Shown here in pieces: positions 8,167-16,824 of a stretch of 64,000 bases of DNA. The stretch lies in contig NZ_FQZK01000016.1 of assembly GCF_900141985.1 (NCBI RefSeq), positions 1 to 64,000 on the forward strand. The letters run 5' to 3'. The notes beneath the pieces are model-generated. The model was not told where the DNA came from, made no database searches, and saw nothing but the letters and a program-made list of their open reading frames with translations. Every line of letters starts with the position of its first letter. Positions within the stretch are counted from its first letter, which is position 1. The stretch is from Nocardiopsis flavescens. GTDB taxonomy: Bacteria > Actinomycetota > Actinomycetes > Streptosporangiales > Streptosporangiaceae. The translations under genes were made by a program, and so were the position numbers.

Positions 8167-8360
8167 GGGGCGCGTGCGGCCGGGGCCGCCTGTCCCGCAG
8201 ACGCGGTGGGGGCGCGTGCGTGTCCCGGGCCGCGGGGGAGCGGGGCGGGTGGCGGAGGCGTCCGGGCAGGTAGTATGCGGCAGATCGAGAGGGAGCCGTG
8301 AACCCCGCCCCCCAGGAACTCACGGTGCGGGCGGCTTTGCCGGACCGAGGACGGAGAAGC

Positions 8361-8894
8361 GTGGCCGACAGCTTCGACTACCAGCTCCCGTTCCACATGA
8401 ACCAGGTGTGGAACATGCTCCCCCACGCCGTGCAGCGCACCAAGGGGAGTTCGAACCAGGGGAACCCGCTGCCCGGCGGCGGATACCGCTACACGTTCTC
8501 CACCGGCATGAGCCTGCTGACCTACGGGTTCAACGTGTACATCGACCTGTTCCCCCACCCCCAGGGCACGCACATGCGGGTCTCGCCCAGCATGAAGTTC
8601 GGCATCGTCGACTGGGGGGAGGGGCGCGAGGTCGCGGCCAGCCTGCACGACCACCTCTTCAACATGCTCCGGCTCCAGGGCGGTCCCGGCGGTCCCGGCG
8701 GTCCCGGCCAGGACGGCCGGCACCCGCAGGGCGGTCAGCACCAGGGCGGCCACCCCCAGGCCGGCCGGCCTCCCCAGGCGGGACCGCATCCGCCCCAGCA
8801 CGGCGGTCAGCACCCCCAGCCCCACCCGTACCCCCACCAGCACGGTGGATACGGCCACGGGAATCCCGGACCGGGGTACGGCCCGGCCCGGTGA
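8361..8894 (+). CDS. uncharacterised protein with Gly/Pro/His-rich tail
   Basis: The protein has 177 residues from GTG 8361, which has GGAG about 8 bases upstream. A frame-matched GTG at 8298 with GGGAG would add 21 residues and is also possible. About 100 residues form a compact domain (FDYQLPFHMNQVWNMLPHA to DWGEGREVAASLHDHLFNML) that I cannot assign. The rest is low complexity: a GGP triplet run from a 9-bp tandem repeat near 8682-8707, then Gln, Pro, Gly and His-rich sequence ending GYGPAR. The tail resembles a flexible or metal-binding appendage. A TAGTAT box at about 8272-8277 may be the promoter. Confidence 0.65.
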   Translation: MADSFDYQLPFHMNQVWNMLPHAVQRTKGSSNQGNPLPGGGYRYTFSTGMSLLTYGFNVYIDLFPHPQGTHMRVSPSMKFGIVDWGEGREVAASLHDHLFNMLRLQGGPGGPGGPGQDGRHPQGGQHQGGHPQAGRPPQAGPHPPQHGGQHPQPHPYPHQHGGYGHGNPGPGYGPAR

Positions 8895-8954
8895 CCAGGC
8901 CGGGGCCGCCGGGCTCCGCCCGCGGACGCCGGCGCGTTCCCGGGCGGCCCGCGC

Positions 8955-9491
8955 TCAGTCGCGCAGTCCCGCGTCCACCAGGCGCCTCAGCAGGCTCTGC
9001 CGGGTGCGCCCGCCCAGGTCGCCCGCGGGAAAGCGGCGCACCACCTCCCGCAGCCCGGCGGGCGCGCGGTCGACCGCCCACCGGACCTCCTCCTCGCCCA
9101 CCGCGGGATCGCCTCCGGCGGCGGCCTCCCGGGCCAGCGCCAGGGACAGCGCGGGCCCGTGGACGTGCCTGACCTGGTGCGGGGTCGCGATCGCGTGAAT
9201 GTAGGGCATGCCCGCAGCGGCCACCGCAGCGCGGGCCGCCGCCTCGGCGGCGGGGTCCCCCACCTCCCGGCCGGCCGCGGTGGCCGCCCAGGCCGCCGTG
9301 CGCAGCCGCCGGGTCCGCCGCTCCCCGAGCGCGTACGCCCGCGCCTGCCCGACCGCCTCGCGGGGGCGGCCGTCCGCGGGCGCCACCGCCTCGAACACCG
9401 GCAGCGCCCGCTCCGCGCAGGCGACCGCCCAGCGTGTGAGCATGCGGCGCTCGTCGTCGTCCAGTTCCACTTCGCGGGGTTCGTCCCCCAT
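8955..9491 (-). CDS. putative immunity protein (Imm-5-like)
   Basis: The protein has 178 residues from ATG 9491 (MGDEPREVELDDDERRML); an in-frame start at 9572 would add 27 poorly conserved residues. It is all-helical in appearance, with WAVACAERALPVFEAVAP at the start and a repeated Ala-rich pattern (AAWAATAAG, AARAAVAAAG). The HAIATPHQVRHVHGPALSLALA stretch resembles the Imm-5 putative immunity family. If so, it would neutralise a secreted toxin, but no polymorphic toxin gene is adjacent, so it may be an orphan. The family assignment is from memory and moderate. Confidence 0.55.
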   Translation of the reverse strand: MGDEPREVELDDDERRMLTRWAVACAERALPVFEAVAPADGRPREAVGQARAYALGERRTRRLRTAAWAATAAGREVGDPAAEAAARAAVAAAGMPYIHAIATPHQVRHVHGPALSLALAREAAAGGDPAVGEEEVRWAVDRAPAGLREVVRRFPAGDLGGRTRQSLLRRLVDAGLRD

Positions 9492-9653
9492 CGCCCACCA
9501 TCCCCGGGTCGGACCGAGACAGACCAGGGCGGCCGTCGGCACACCCTGCAATCCCTGGATCATGGGGCTCAAGCGTATCTTTGAAAACCCGGTGGAGACT
9601 TGGCGTCCGTTCTCCTGGGAAGGGCTCGGAAAAGCCTCGAACCGGGGATCACC

Positions 9654-10370
9654 TCACGCGTCCCGCCGGCCCTCTCCCGCGTCCCTCTCGCGCACCCACA
9701 GGGCCAGCCGCGTCCGGTCCCGCAGACCGAGCTTGCGCAGGATGTTGGTGACGTGGTTGCGCGTGGTGCCGTCCGTGATGAACAGCCCGCGGGCGATCTC
9801 CCGGTTGGTCGCCCCCCGGCCGATCATCCGCGCCACCTCCCACTCCCGGTCCGACAGCGGCGACTCCGCGGCGGCGCCGGAGCCGCCCCCGGACCGCGGG
9901 CCGGCCGCTCCGCCGTCCGGCTCCGGCACCGGCTCCCCGCTTGCGCCCAGGGAGGCCACCAGCCGCTCCGCGGCGGCCGCCCCCAGCACCGTCTCCCCGC
10001 GCGCCACCCGCCGGAGCGCGGACACCAGCTCCTCCGGCGGCACGTCCTTGAGCAGGTGGCCGCGCGCGCCCGCCCGCAGGCAGCCGAAGATGACGTCGTC
10101 GTCGTCGAACGTCGTGAGCACGATCGCGGGGACGTCCGGGTACTCCCGGCGCATCCGCCCGATGAGCGACAGTCCGTCCATGCGCGGCATGCGCGCGTCC
10201 ACCAGGGCCACGTCCGGCAGCGCGCCGCGCCCGGCGGCCCCGGCCAGGAAGTCCAGCGCCTCCAGCCCGTCCCCGACGTCCCCCGCGACCTCGACCCCGT
10301 CCTCGAACTCCAGGAGCTTGCGCAGCCCGTGCCGCAGCAGCACCTGGTCGTCGACGATGAGCACCCGCAT
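9654..10370 (-). CDS. NarL/FixJ-family response regulator
   Basis: The 238-residue protein has the receiver acidic pair DD at 7-8, phosphoacceptor D58 in VALVDARMPRMDG, and Lys in HLLKDVPPEELV. A Gly/Ser/Ala/Pro-rich linker of about 35 residues (GASGEPVPEPDGGAAGP...) is unusually long. The LuxR helix-turn-helix follows (LSDREWEVARMIGRGATNREIA). The ATG overlaps the kinase stop (ATGA). It is the output of the second two-component system in the window; the target is unknown. Confidence 0.93.
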   Translation of the reverse strand: MRVLIVDDQVLLRHGLRKLLEFEDGVEVAGDVGDGLEALDFLAGAAGRGALPDVALVDARMPRMDGLSLIGRMRREYPDVPAIVLTTFDDDDVIFGCLRAGARGHLLKDVPPEELVSALRRVARGETVLGAAAAERLVASLGASGEPVPEPDGGAAGPRSGGGSGAAAESPLSDREWEVARMIGRGATNREIARGLFITDGTTRNHVTNILRKLGLRDRTRLALWVRERDAGEGRRDA

Positions 10371-11794
10371 CAGGCACCGCCCTTCCCGTCCGTGCCGTCG
10401 GCGTCCGCCGCACGGCCCGCGCCGCGCTCCCCGCTTCCCGCGCCCGCCGTCGCGTCCGCGGGGCCCGTACCGGGTTCCGCTCCCGCCGGCCGCCTGTCGC
10501 CCGCGCCGCCGTCCGCGGGTCCCGCTTCCCTCGCCGGCACCCGCACCCGCAGCCGGAACCCGTCCCCGGTGTTCTCCGCCGCCAGCTCCCCGCCCACGCG
10601 CTCCACCCGCTCCGCCAGCCCCCGCAGCCCGAAACCGCCGCGCGCGCCCTCCTCCGACGCGCCGCGCCCGTTGTCGGTCACCGACACCGCCACCGTGTCC
10701 GCCCCCACCCCGACCTCCACCCGGACGAGGTCGCCGCCGGAGTGCCGCATCGCGTTCGTCAGCCCCTCCTGCAACGTCCGGTAGCACACCAGCTCCGCCT
10801 CCTCCGGCAGCTCCGGCCACGCGCCGCCCCGCTGCTCGAACCGGATCCGCACGCCCCCGCCCTGGAACGACTCCGCGAGCGAGCGCATGGCGCTCGCCCC
10901 GGCCCGCCCCTCCAGCGCCAGCGGGCGCAGCGCCCGCACCCAGCGGCGGGTGTCGGTCAGGGCGTCCCCCGCCAGCCCCCGCGCCTGGGCGACCTCCTCC
11001 CACGCCTCCTCCGGCCGCCCCGCCCCGCGAAACCGCAGCGCGTTGGCCAGGCACAGCGACAGCGCGGTCAGGTGGTGCCCGGTGCTGTCGTGCATCTCCC
11101 GGGACATGCGGGCGCGCTCCTCGGACACGGTCAGCTCCCGGACCCGGTCCGTACTGCGCCGCAGCTCCTCGTGCGCCGCCGCCAGCTCCCCGTGGGTGCG
11201 CTCCAGCTCCTCCAGCAGCTCCCGGGTGCGCTCGGCCCGTTGCGCCGACACCAGCAGCCCCACCGACACCATCGCGGACGCCACCACGATGAACAGCAGG
11301 CTCAGCGCCATGAGCACCCCCGCGACGAAGGGCGTGCCGGGGACGAGCAGCGGCAGCAGGAGGGAGAAACCGACGACGAGCGCGCCGTAGACGATTCCGC
11401 CGGGAACGCCGAAGACGATCACCGCGTTCACCGTTCCCACGCACAGCAAAAGGAACAGGGTCTGATTGCTGGTGACGAAGGACGCCAGGGTGACGACGAG
11501 GAAAATCCCGCTGGCCATTCTGCGCGTCAACGGAGAATACGGGGACCAGGCCAGGAACGGCCACAGCGCGGCGCAGACCGCCAGGGAGCCGAGCCCCGTG
11601 GCGAGCAGCGGCAGGGTGACCGGGTCGGCGAGCGCCTCGTCCGCCACCGGCAGCAACCCGGTCAGGAGCACCGCGTAGACGGCCAGTGTGGTCAGCAGGG
11701 TCCCCCAGAACAGCAGGCCCACCACACGCGGCGGCCGGTTTCCGGTCAGGCTGACCCAGCGGGACAGGTCGGGGAGGGCGGCAGGTGTTCTCAT
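10370..11794 (-). CDS. DesK-type sensor histidine kinase
   Basis: The protein has 474 residues if ATG 11794 (MRTPAALPDLSRW) is used; the frame allows a GTG at 11845 whose AGAGGA is too close to serve well. Six hydrophobic segments lie at about residues 25-190, then a long coiled coil (SAQRAERTRELLEELERTHGELAAAHEELRR). HisKA_3 is ARMSREMHDSTGHHLTAL. The ATPase domain has QEGLTNAMRHSGG and VTDNGRGASEEG. The C-terminal ~70 residues are Gly/Ala/Asp-rich disorder, which is atypical and may be dispensable. It is coupled to the response regulator. Confidence 0.9.
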   Translation of the reverse strand: MRTPAALPDLSRWVSLTGNRPPRVVGLLFWGTLLTTLAVYAVLLTGLLPVADEALADPVTLPLLATGLGSLAVCAALWPFLAWSPYSPLTRRMASGIFLVVTLASFVTSNQTLFLLLCVGTVNAVIVFGVPGGIVYGALVVGFSLLLPLLVPGTPFVAGVLMALSLLFIVVASAMVSVGLLVSAQRAERTRELLEELERTHGELAAAHEELRRSTDRVRELTVSEERARMSREMHDSTGHHLTALSLCLANALRFRGAGRPEEAWEEVAQARGLAGDALTDTRRWVRALRPLALEGRAGASAMRSLAESFQGGGVRIRFEQRGGAWPELPEEAELVCYRTLQEGLTNAMRHSGGDLVRVEVGVGADTVAVSVTDNGRGASEEGARGGFGLRGLAERVERVGGELAAENTGDGFRLRVRVPAREAGPADGGAGDRRPAGAEPGTGPADATAGAGSGERGAGRAADADGTDGKGGA

Positions 11795-11989
11795 CGCCCG
11801 GATACTATCCGCCGGTTCCCCGGAAATCGGCTTCGGGACCGTCACGTCCTCTCACGCGTTCCCCCGTGACTCCTGTCATGTGACCGCCGCGGAAAAGCGC
11901 GTGACAACGGCGTGACGGCGGTCGGATGTGCCGGGCCCGTCATTTTTCTAGGGTTTTTCCCAGAGGACGACGAGAAAAGGGAGAAACCC

Positions 11990-12697
11990 ATGAGGAACAC
12001 CACCGGGACCGGTACCCGCCCCGCCGCCGAGGAGAGGCCCCGCCCGCCGTTCGTCGGCATGGCCGTCGCGGCCCTCGCCGTCGCGGGCATGGCGGCCGTC
12101 TCCTGGGCCGTCTGGCCCGACCTCGCGCAGATGGTGCACGGGGGCCGCTACAACCTGGACGGCAGCCCGAACATGGTGCCCCGCTGGCTCCTGGCGGTGG
12201 CGATGCCCTTCACCTCGGCGCTCGTCGCGGCGATCCTGGGCGCGGTCCCCACCCTGACCCACCACCTCCAGCACTCCCTGAAGCTGCCGGTCGGCCGGCC
12301 GCCGGGCGACACCACCCGGGCGATGAACGCGCTCATGGTGCTGCTCTCCCTCTTCCTGCTGGTGACGCACGCGGTCGTGGTGTTCAACGGCGCCGGGTGG
12401 GACTTCCCGACCGCCCGGGTCGCGGGGGTCGCGGTGGGGCTGCTCCTCATCGGCGTCGCGCTGGTCGTGCCCGGACCGGCCTCCGCCGCGAGCGGCCTGG
12501 GCACCGCGGTCGACCGCTGGTGGGCGGACGCGCGGCGGCCGGTCGCGTTCGGGATGGCCGCGGTGGGGGCGGTGCAGATCGCCGTGGCGCTCATGGTGGA
12601 GAACGCGATCCTGGTGGGCTCCACGGCGCTGCTGCTGCTCCCGGCGATGGGGCTCGGGATGGCGTTCCCGCTGCTCAAGCGGCGCCGTCGCGGCTGA
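11990..12697 (+). CDS. multi-pass membrane protein of unknown function
   Basis: The 235-residue protein has about six membrane segments (near residues 23-43, 62-85, 108-128, 143-163, 187-205 and 208-226). Between the first two is a short loop, MVHGGRYNLDGSPNMVPRW, rather like the phosphate-rich loops of DUF1648/SdpI-type immunity proteins, but I would not assign that family. RBS AAGGGAG lies 6 bases upstream of the ATG and a TAGGGT -10 box at 11949-11954. It is divergent from the preceding two-component system and could be one of its targets. Confidence 0.6.
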   Translation: MRNTTGTGTRPAAEERPRPPFVGMAVAALAVAGMAAVSWAVWPDLAQMVHGGRYNLDGSPNMVPRWLLAVAMPFTSALVAAILGAVPTLTHHLQHSLKLPVGRPPGDTTRAMNALMVLLSLFLLVTHAVVVFNGAGWDFPTARVAGVAVGLLLIGVALVVPGPASAASGLGTAVDRWWADARRPVAFGMAAVGAVQIAVALMVENAILVGSTALLLLPAMGLGMAFPLLKRRRRG

Positions 12698-12730
12698 CGC
12701 CGGGGTCCGCCCCTCCGAGGGGGGCGAGGT

Positions 12731-12762
12731 GGCGGGCGGGGTCCCCGGGGACCCCGCCCGCC
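12731..12762. terminator. 32-bp perfect palindrome, bidirectional terminator
   Basis: GGCGGGCGGGGTCCCC is followed immediately by its exact reverse complement, between convergent genes (membrane protein ending 12697, rraA ending 12869). It has no U-tract, as is usual for GC-rich actinobacterial terminators. Confidence 0.75.
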
Positions 12763-12868
12763 ATTTCATGCGCCGCGCGGCGGGCGCGGGGCCGCTCCGG
12801 GGCCGCCCTGCCGGGCGCGCGGGCCTCCGGAACCGGGATGCCGGCCCGCGCGGGCCGCAGGGCCCGTG

Positions 12869-13363
12869 TCAGAGCCTCTCCGCGTTCACGACGATGCCGT
12901 CCTCGTCGCTGTACAGCCACTCCCCGGGGACGAACGCGACGTCCCCGAAGGCCACGGGCACGTCCAGGCGCCCGGCGGCGTCCTTGGCGGACTTGCGCGG
13001 GTTGGAGCCCAGCGCCTTGACGCCCAGGTCCAGCCCCGCGAGCGCGACCGTGTCGCGGACGGCCCCGTGGATCACCACCCCGGCCCAGCCGTTGGCCACC
13101 GCCGCCGCGGCGATCATGTCGCCCATCAGCGCCGTGCGCAGCGAGCCGCGGCCGTCCACCACCAGCACGGCGCCCTCGCCGGGGGTGTTGAGCACCTGCT
13201 TGACCAGGCCGTTGTCCTCGTGGCACGCGACGGTGCGGATCGGGCCGCAGAACACGGGCCTGCCGCCGTACCGCAGGAACTGCGTGGAGCAGCTGCGCAG
13301 GGTGTCGCCGTGGTCGTCGATGAGGTCCGCCGTGGTGAAGCCCGCGGCGCGGTGCTCGGTCAT
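12869..13363 (-). CDS. rraA: RraA-family protein
   Basis: The 164-residue protein starts MTEHRAAGFTTADLIDDHGD and continues GGRPVFCGPIRTVACHEDNGLVKQVL, VLVVDGRGSLRTALMGDMIA, GWAGVVIHGAVRDTVAL and PRKSAKDAAG. These match the RraA fold throughout, including the conserved G-x-V-V-D-G-x-x-x-x-A-x-x-G-x-x-x and G-x-V-R-D motifs. In E. coli RraA inhibits RNase E. Many members are instead 4-hydroxy-4-methyl-2-oxoglutarate aldolases, whose Arg and Asp are also present here, so either role is possible. It is a single gene facing the membrane protein. Confidence 0.9.
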   Translation of the reverse strand: MTEHRAAGFTTADLIDDHGDTLRSCSTQFLRYGGRPVFCGPIRTVACHEDNGLVKQVLNTPGEGAVLVVDGRGSLRTALMGDMIAAAAVANGWAGVVIHGAVRDTVALAGLDLGVKALGSNPRKSAKDAAGRLDVPVAFGDVAFVPGEWLYSDEDGIVVNAERL

Positions 13364-13801
13364 GTCGGCTCCGGTCTGAGGTGAAGCGGATGGACGCCCC
13401 CAAGTTACCCAGGGGTAGTCGCCTGGCCCCTCTCCGGCGCCCCCGGACCGCCCCGGGCCGCTGTGATCCCCGCCCGCCCGGCACCGGTCCCGGCCGTGCG
13501 GCCCCCGGCCGGCCCCCGCGGCCTCGCGCCCGTCGGTCGGCCCGTTCCGGCAGCTCACGCCCCCGTCCGTTCACCTGTTGGTGGCGTTTCGTCCCGGGTG
13601 GGGTTCACCCTTTCGTGTCGAAGGCCCCTCTCTTTCGTCGATCCGGGCCCTCCGGCGGCCCCCGGGCCCCCGATTCGGTGCCAGGATAGGGATTTCAGAC
13701 GTCACCAAACCGTGGGAGTCACGTCACCGTTCGGTCGACTCCACGTCGCGAATCCTCCCCCGCCCTCGCGTGCCCCTCCCCGACGACACCCCTGGAGAGA
13801 T
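13364..13801. other. 438-bp intergenic region with two GTTCACC motifs
   Basis: This is the divergent region between rraA and the PAP2 phosphatase. Two GTTCACC heptamers (13569-13575, 13603-13609) match the most conserved half of the actinobacterial PHO-box unit, but neither sits in a clear 11-bp tandem array. I see no credible gene; the open frames running through it lack start sites. Confidence 0.35.
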
Positions 13802-14491
13802 ATGGTCTCCGAGATCTTCGACATCAGTGCCGCCTGGTCCCGGGCCGTGGTCGAGTTCGCCGCCGGGCTCGACCCCTGGGTGCAGGAGGCCGCCTACGTC
13901 GGCACCGACCTGTTCCTCGCCGTGTTCGCCGTCCTGTTCCTGGCCGCCTGGTGGCGCGCCCGCTCCGTCGACTCGCGGCTGGTGGGCCTGGCCCTGTTCG
14001 CCCCGGTCGCCACCGTCATCGCCTACGGCGCCAGCCGCACCTTCAAGTCGTTCTTCGAACAGCTGCGGCCCTGCCAGGCCATGACCGACCTGACCACCAT
14101 CGCCACCTGCGACCCCGTCGGCGACTGGTCCTTCCCGAGCAACCACGCCGCGATCGCGGGCGCCGCCGCGGCGGCGATCATCGTCGCCTGGAAGCGCGCC
14201 GCCCCGTTCGCCGTGCTCTTCGCCGTCCTGGAGGCGTTCTCCCGCGTCTTCGTCGGTGCCCACTACCCGCACGACGTCACCGTCGGCCTGCTGGTGGGCG
14301 CGGCCGTCGCCACCGCCGTCTCCCTGGCCGCGGCCCGCCCGATGGCCGCCCTGGTCGACAGGATCGCGGAGGTGGAGCGCCTGCGGCCCCTGGTCCGCTC
14401 CGCGTCCGCCCACGCCGCCCTCGCCGCCGCCCCCGGCGGTCCGGACGACGAGAACACCTCCACCGGCCCCCGCTCCTACGCCAACGCCTGA
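13802..14491 (+). CDS. PAP2-superfamily membrane phosphatase
   Basis: The 229-residue protein has about five membrane helices. The three lipid-phosphatase motifs are KSFFEQLRP (K-x6-RP), PSNHAAIAG (PSGH variant, with N in place of G) and SRVFVGAHYPHDV (S-R-x5-H-x3-D). It probably hydrolyses undecaprenyl-diphosphate or another lipid phosphate at the membrane face. The start is ATG 13802, with GGAGAG just upstream. A 12-bp hairpin follows (14548-14574). The tail after about residue 190 is Ala-rich and disordered. Confidence 0.9.
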   Translation: MVSEIFDISAAWSRAVVEFAAGLDPWVQEAAYVGTDLFLAVFAVLFLAAWWRARSVDSRLVGLALFAPVATVIAYGASRTFKSFFEQLRPCQAMTDLTTIATCDPVGDWSFPSNHAAIAGAAAAAIIVAWKRAAPFAVLFAVLEAFSRVFVGAHYPHDVTVGLLVGAAVATAVSLAAARPMAALVDRIAEVERLRPLVRSASAHAALAAAPGGPDDENTSTGPRSYANA

Positions 14492-14547
14492 CCCGGGGGC
14501 CCGCCCCCGCGCCCCGCACCCCCGCGGAGTCCGCTCCTCCCGCACCC

Positions 14548-14607
14548 GACGCCCCGGCCCCCGGCCGGGGCGTCCGGCGTTCCCGTGTTTTACGGCCGCG
14601 GGGCCGT
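14548..14607 (+). terminator. two hairpins after the PAP2 gene
   Basis: GACGCCCCGGCC and GGCCGGGGCGTC form a 12-bp stem with a CCC loop at 14548-14574. A second smaller hairpin, ACGGCC/GGCCGT, lies at 14592-14607, preceded by TTTTT-like sequence. Together they separate the PAP2 gene from the defence pair. Confidence 0.6.
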
Positions 14608-14680
14608 GGCATGCTTCCTGTGTGCGGGTTTTCCGCATGGAAGAAGGTGAAGACGTGCGCTGGAAAGGAAAAAGTACGCG

Positions 14681-16087
14681 ATGCTGCTGAGTTTCCGTGT
14701 CGAGAACCACAAGTCCCTCCGAGAGGAGCAGCAACTCCTGCTCACCCCCGTTTACGAAGACTCCCGGCCCCGGGACGCCGGCTGGGAGGCGGTCACCGTC
14801 GCCGGGATCTTCGGTGCCAACGCGTCGGGCAAGTCCAACCTCCTCGACGCCCTCGCGCTGATGCGGGAGACCGTCCGGTGGTCCATGCGCGACAACGAGC
14901 CGGGCGGGGGGATACCGCGGCAGCCGTTCGCCTTCGAGGCCCCGGCGGCGGAGGAGCCCTCGACCTTCGTCGTGGACCTGGCCCTGGACGGGGTCCGCCA
15001 CACCTACGGGTTCGCCATGGATGACGAACGGGTGACAGAGGAGTGGCTGTACACCTACCCGAAGAAGAGAAAGCGGGTCGTCTTCGAGAGGAAGGGGGAC
15101 GACTTCTCGTTCGGTGAGCACACCCCCGCGAAACTCCGGCAGGTGGAGGCCATCACCGCGGAGAACACGCTCTTCCTCACGGTCGCGGCCCGCACCGCCA
15201 ACGACGAGGTCGAACCGGTCTACCGCTGGTTCTCCCAGGGGCTGGCCCTCGCATCGGAGAGTCGCCGCGACCGCCCCTCCTGGCTCGGGCGCGGCGAAGC
15301 CGGGGAGAGAGAACTGGACTCCCTCTCCCGGCTGCTGAGGGCCGCTGGGACCGGAGTCGTCGGTGTGGAGCTGGTCGAAGACGAGGCGGGTCGGGGACCG
15401 GCCGCCGGTGTGCGTCCCCGGTCGATGGCGGACAGGCGGAGAGAGACACGGGATTCCGCTGGAACCCCGGCTGCGCAGGCCCTCGTCCACAGCACTTTCG
15501 GATCGGGCAAGAGCCGTGTGCTCTCCCAGCTCCTCTCCGAGGTCATGGAGGCGGGCGGTTCGGACACCCTCGTATTCCACCATGTCGAGGCCGGGGACTA
15601 CCGTCCGCTGCGCTGGGAGGAGGAATCCTCTGGGACCAGGACCCTGGCCACACTGGGGTTCGAGGCCCAGCGCGCCGTGGAGGGCGGGGGCGTGCTCGTC
15701 GTGGACGAGATCGACGCGAGCCTGCACCCATACCTCTCCGCCACGCTCATCTCGCTCTTCCGGGACGAGAAGCACAACCCGAAGGGCGCCCAGCTGGTGT
15801 TCACGAGCCATGACGCCGCCCTGCTGGGGAACGTCCTGGGCGAGGAGGTCCTCCGACGCGACCACGTCTGGTTCGTGGAGAAGGACGACCGGGCGCGTAC
15901 CTCGCTCTACCCGCTCAGCGACTTCAAGCCCCGAAGCGACGAGAACCGTACCCGGCGCTACCTCGTGGGGCGCTACGGAGCGGTTCCCGACCTGGACGAC
16001 GAACTCTTCCGCGACGCCCTGCGTCTCCGGACGGAGACGCCCGGGGCCGGCGCCGGTGCGGAGCCGAAGGAGGGGAGCCTCTGGTGA
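14681..16087 (+). CDS. rloA: RloA/AbiLi-like AAA ATPase
   Basis: The 468-residue protein opens MLLSFRVENHKSLREEQ, the typical N-terminus of AAA15/AAA21 ATPases of the SMC/RecF class. Walker A is GANASGKS at residues 45-52. The central ~150 residues are variable. The ABC-like core returns with ESSGTRTLATLGF (signature motif), VLVVDEIDASLHP (Walker B, catalytic Glu) and LVFTSHDAALL (H-loop). The downstream gene starts inside its last codons (GTGA). In related RloA/RloB and lactococcal AbiL systems the ATPase senses phage and the partner executes. The RBS is an AAAGGAA before ATG 14681. Confidence 0.88.
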   Translation: MLLSFRVENHKSLREEQQLLLTPVYEDSRPRDAGWEAVTVAGIFGANASGKSNLLDALALMRETVRWSMRDNEPGGGIPRQPFAFEAPAAEEPSTFVVDLALDGVRHTYGFAMDDERVTEEWLYTYPKKRKRVVFERKGDDFSFGEHTPAKLRQVEAITAENTLFLTVAARTANDEVEPVYRWFSQGLALASESRRDRPSWLGRGEAGERELDSLSRLLRAAGTGVVGVELVEDEAGRGPAAGVRPRSMADRRRETRDSAGTPAAQALVHSTFGSGKSRVLSQLLSEVMEAGGSDTLVFHHVEAGDYRPLRWEEESSGTRTLATLGFEAQRAVEGGGVLVVDEIDASLHPYLSATLISLFRDEKHNPKGAQLVFTSHDAALLGNVLGEEVLRRDHVWFVEKDDRARTSLYPLSDFKPRSDENRTRRYLVGRYGAVPDLDDELFRDALRLRTETPGAGAGAEPKEGSLW

Positions 16088-16650
16088 GCGGGCGCGGCAG
16101 GCGGGAGAGCCGCCTCGACCGTCGATCCCGGTTCCGGGAGGAGAGGGAGGTCCACCTCGTCGTCTGTGAGGGGGAGACGGAGAAGGGCTACTTCGACTCC
16201 CTGCATCGGCACCCGGGCGTGCGGGTCCACACGGTCCGTACCCGCAAGGCCAAGCATCCCCAGCGGGAAGCCGTGGTCGCCACCGCCGCCCGGGGGATGG
16301 GGCAGGCGTACAACCGCGTCTGGGCCGTCTTCGACACCGACGGAGCGGACGTGCGCGACCTCGTCGTCCGTGCCCGCCGGGAAGGGATCGAGCCCGTCCC
16401 CTCAACCCCGACCTTCGAGACCTGGCTCATCCTCCACCTCGACGACCACCGCGCCCCGCTGCTCTCCGGGGCCAAGGCTGAGAAGAGGCTCAAGGCCCTC
16501 CTTCCCCGCTGGACCAAGGGCGCGACCGATTTCGCGGACTTCGCCGAGGGCCTCGACCGCGCCCGCACCCGGGCCGAGAAACTCCCCGAGGGCTGCGACC
16601 CCTGCACCTCCGTACACCTCCTGATCCGGGCCGTGCTCCGTGCGGGGTGA
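16084..16650 (+). CDS. rloB: RloB/AbiLii-like protein
   Basis: The 188-residue protein begins with a basic segment (SGRGRRESRLDRRSRFREE). Then HLVVCEGETEKGYFDSL (Glu at 29 and 31) and VWAVFDTDGADV (D84, D86) give the E...DxD layout of a TOPRIM-like fold. The motif PTFETWLILHL and the end DPCTSVHLLIRAVL are typical of RloB. TOPRIM proteins paired with AAA ATPases usually act as nucleases or toxins in abortive infection. It is coupled to rloA by a 4-base overlap, so the two form one operon. The nearest classification I know is AbiL. Confidence 0.85.
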   Translation: MSGRGRRESRLDRRSRFREEREVHLVVCEGETEKGYFDSLHRHPGVRVHTVRTRKAKHPQREAVVATAARGMGQAYNRVWAVFDTDGADVRDLVVRARREGIEPVPSTPTFETWLILHLDDHRAPLLSGAKAEKRLKALLPRWTKGATDFADFAEGLDRARTRAEKLPEGCDPCTSVHLLIRAVLRAG

Positions 16651-16824
16651 GCCCGCAGGACTGCTCATGCGCCGTCCCGCGGGACCGCGTCCGGTCCGGT
16701 TCCGGCCGGGAGGCCGGTGGCGGACCGGGCAGTGGAAGCGCAGGCCACAGGAGCGCACCGGCGGGCGGCGCGCACCGGGGCGGGTCACGGTTCCGGAACG
16801 GGACACAGCTGACACACTGGTGAG

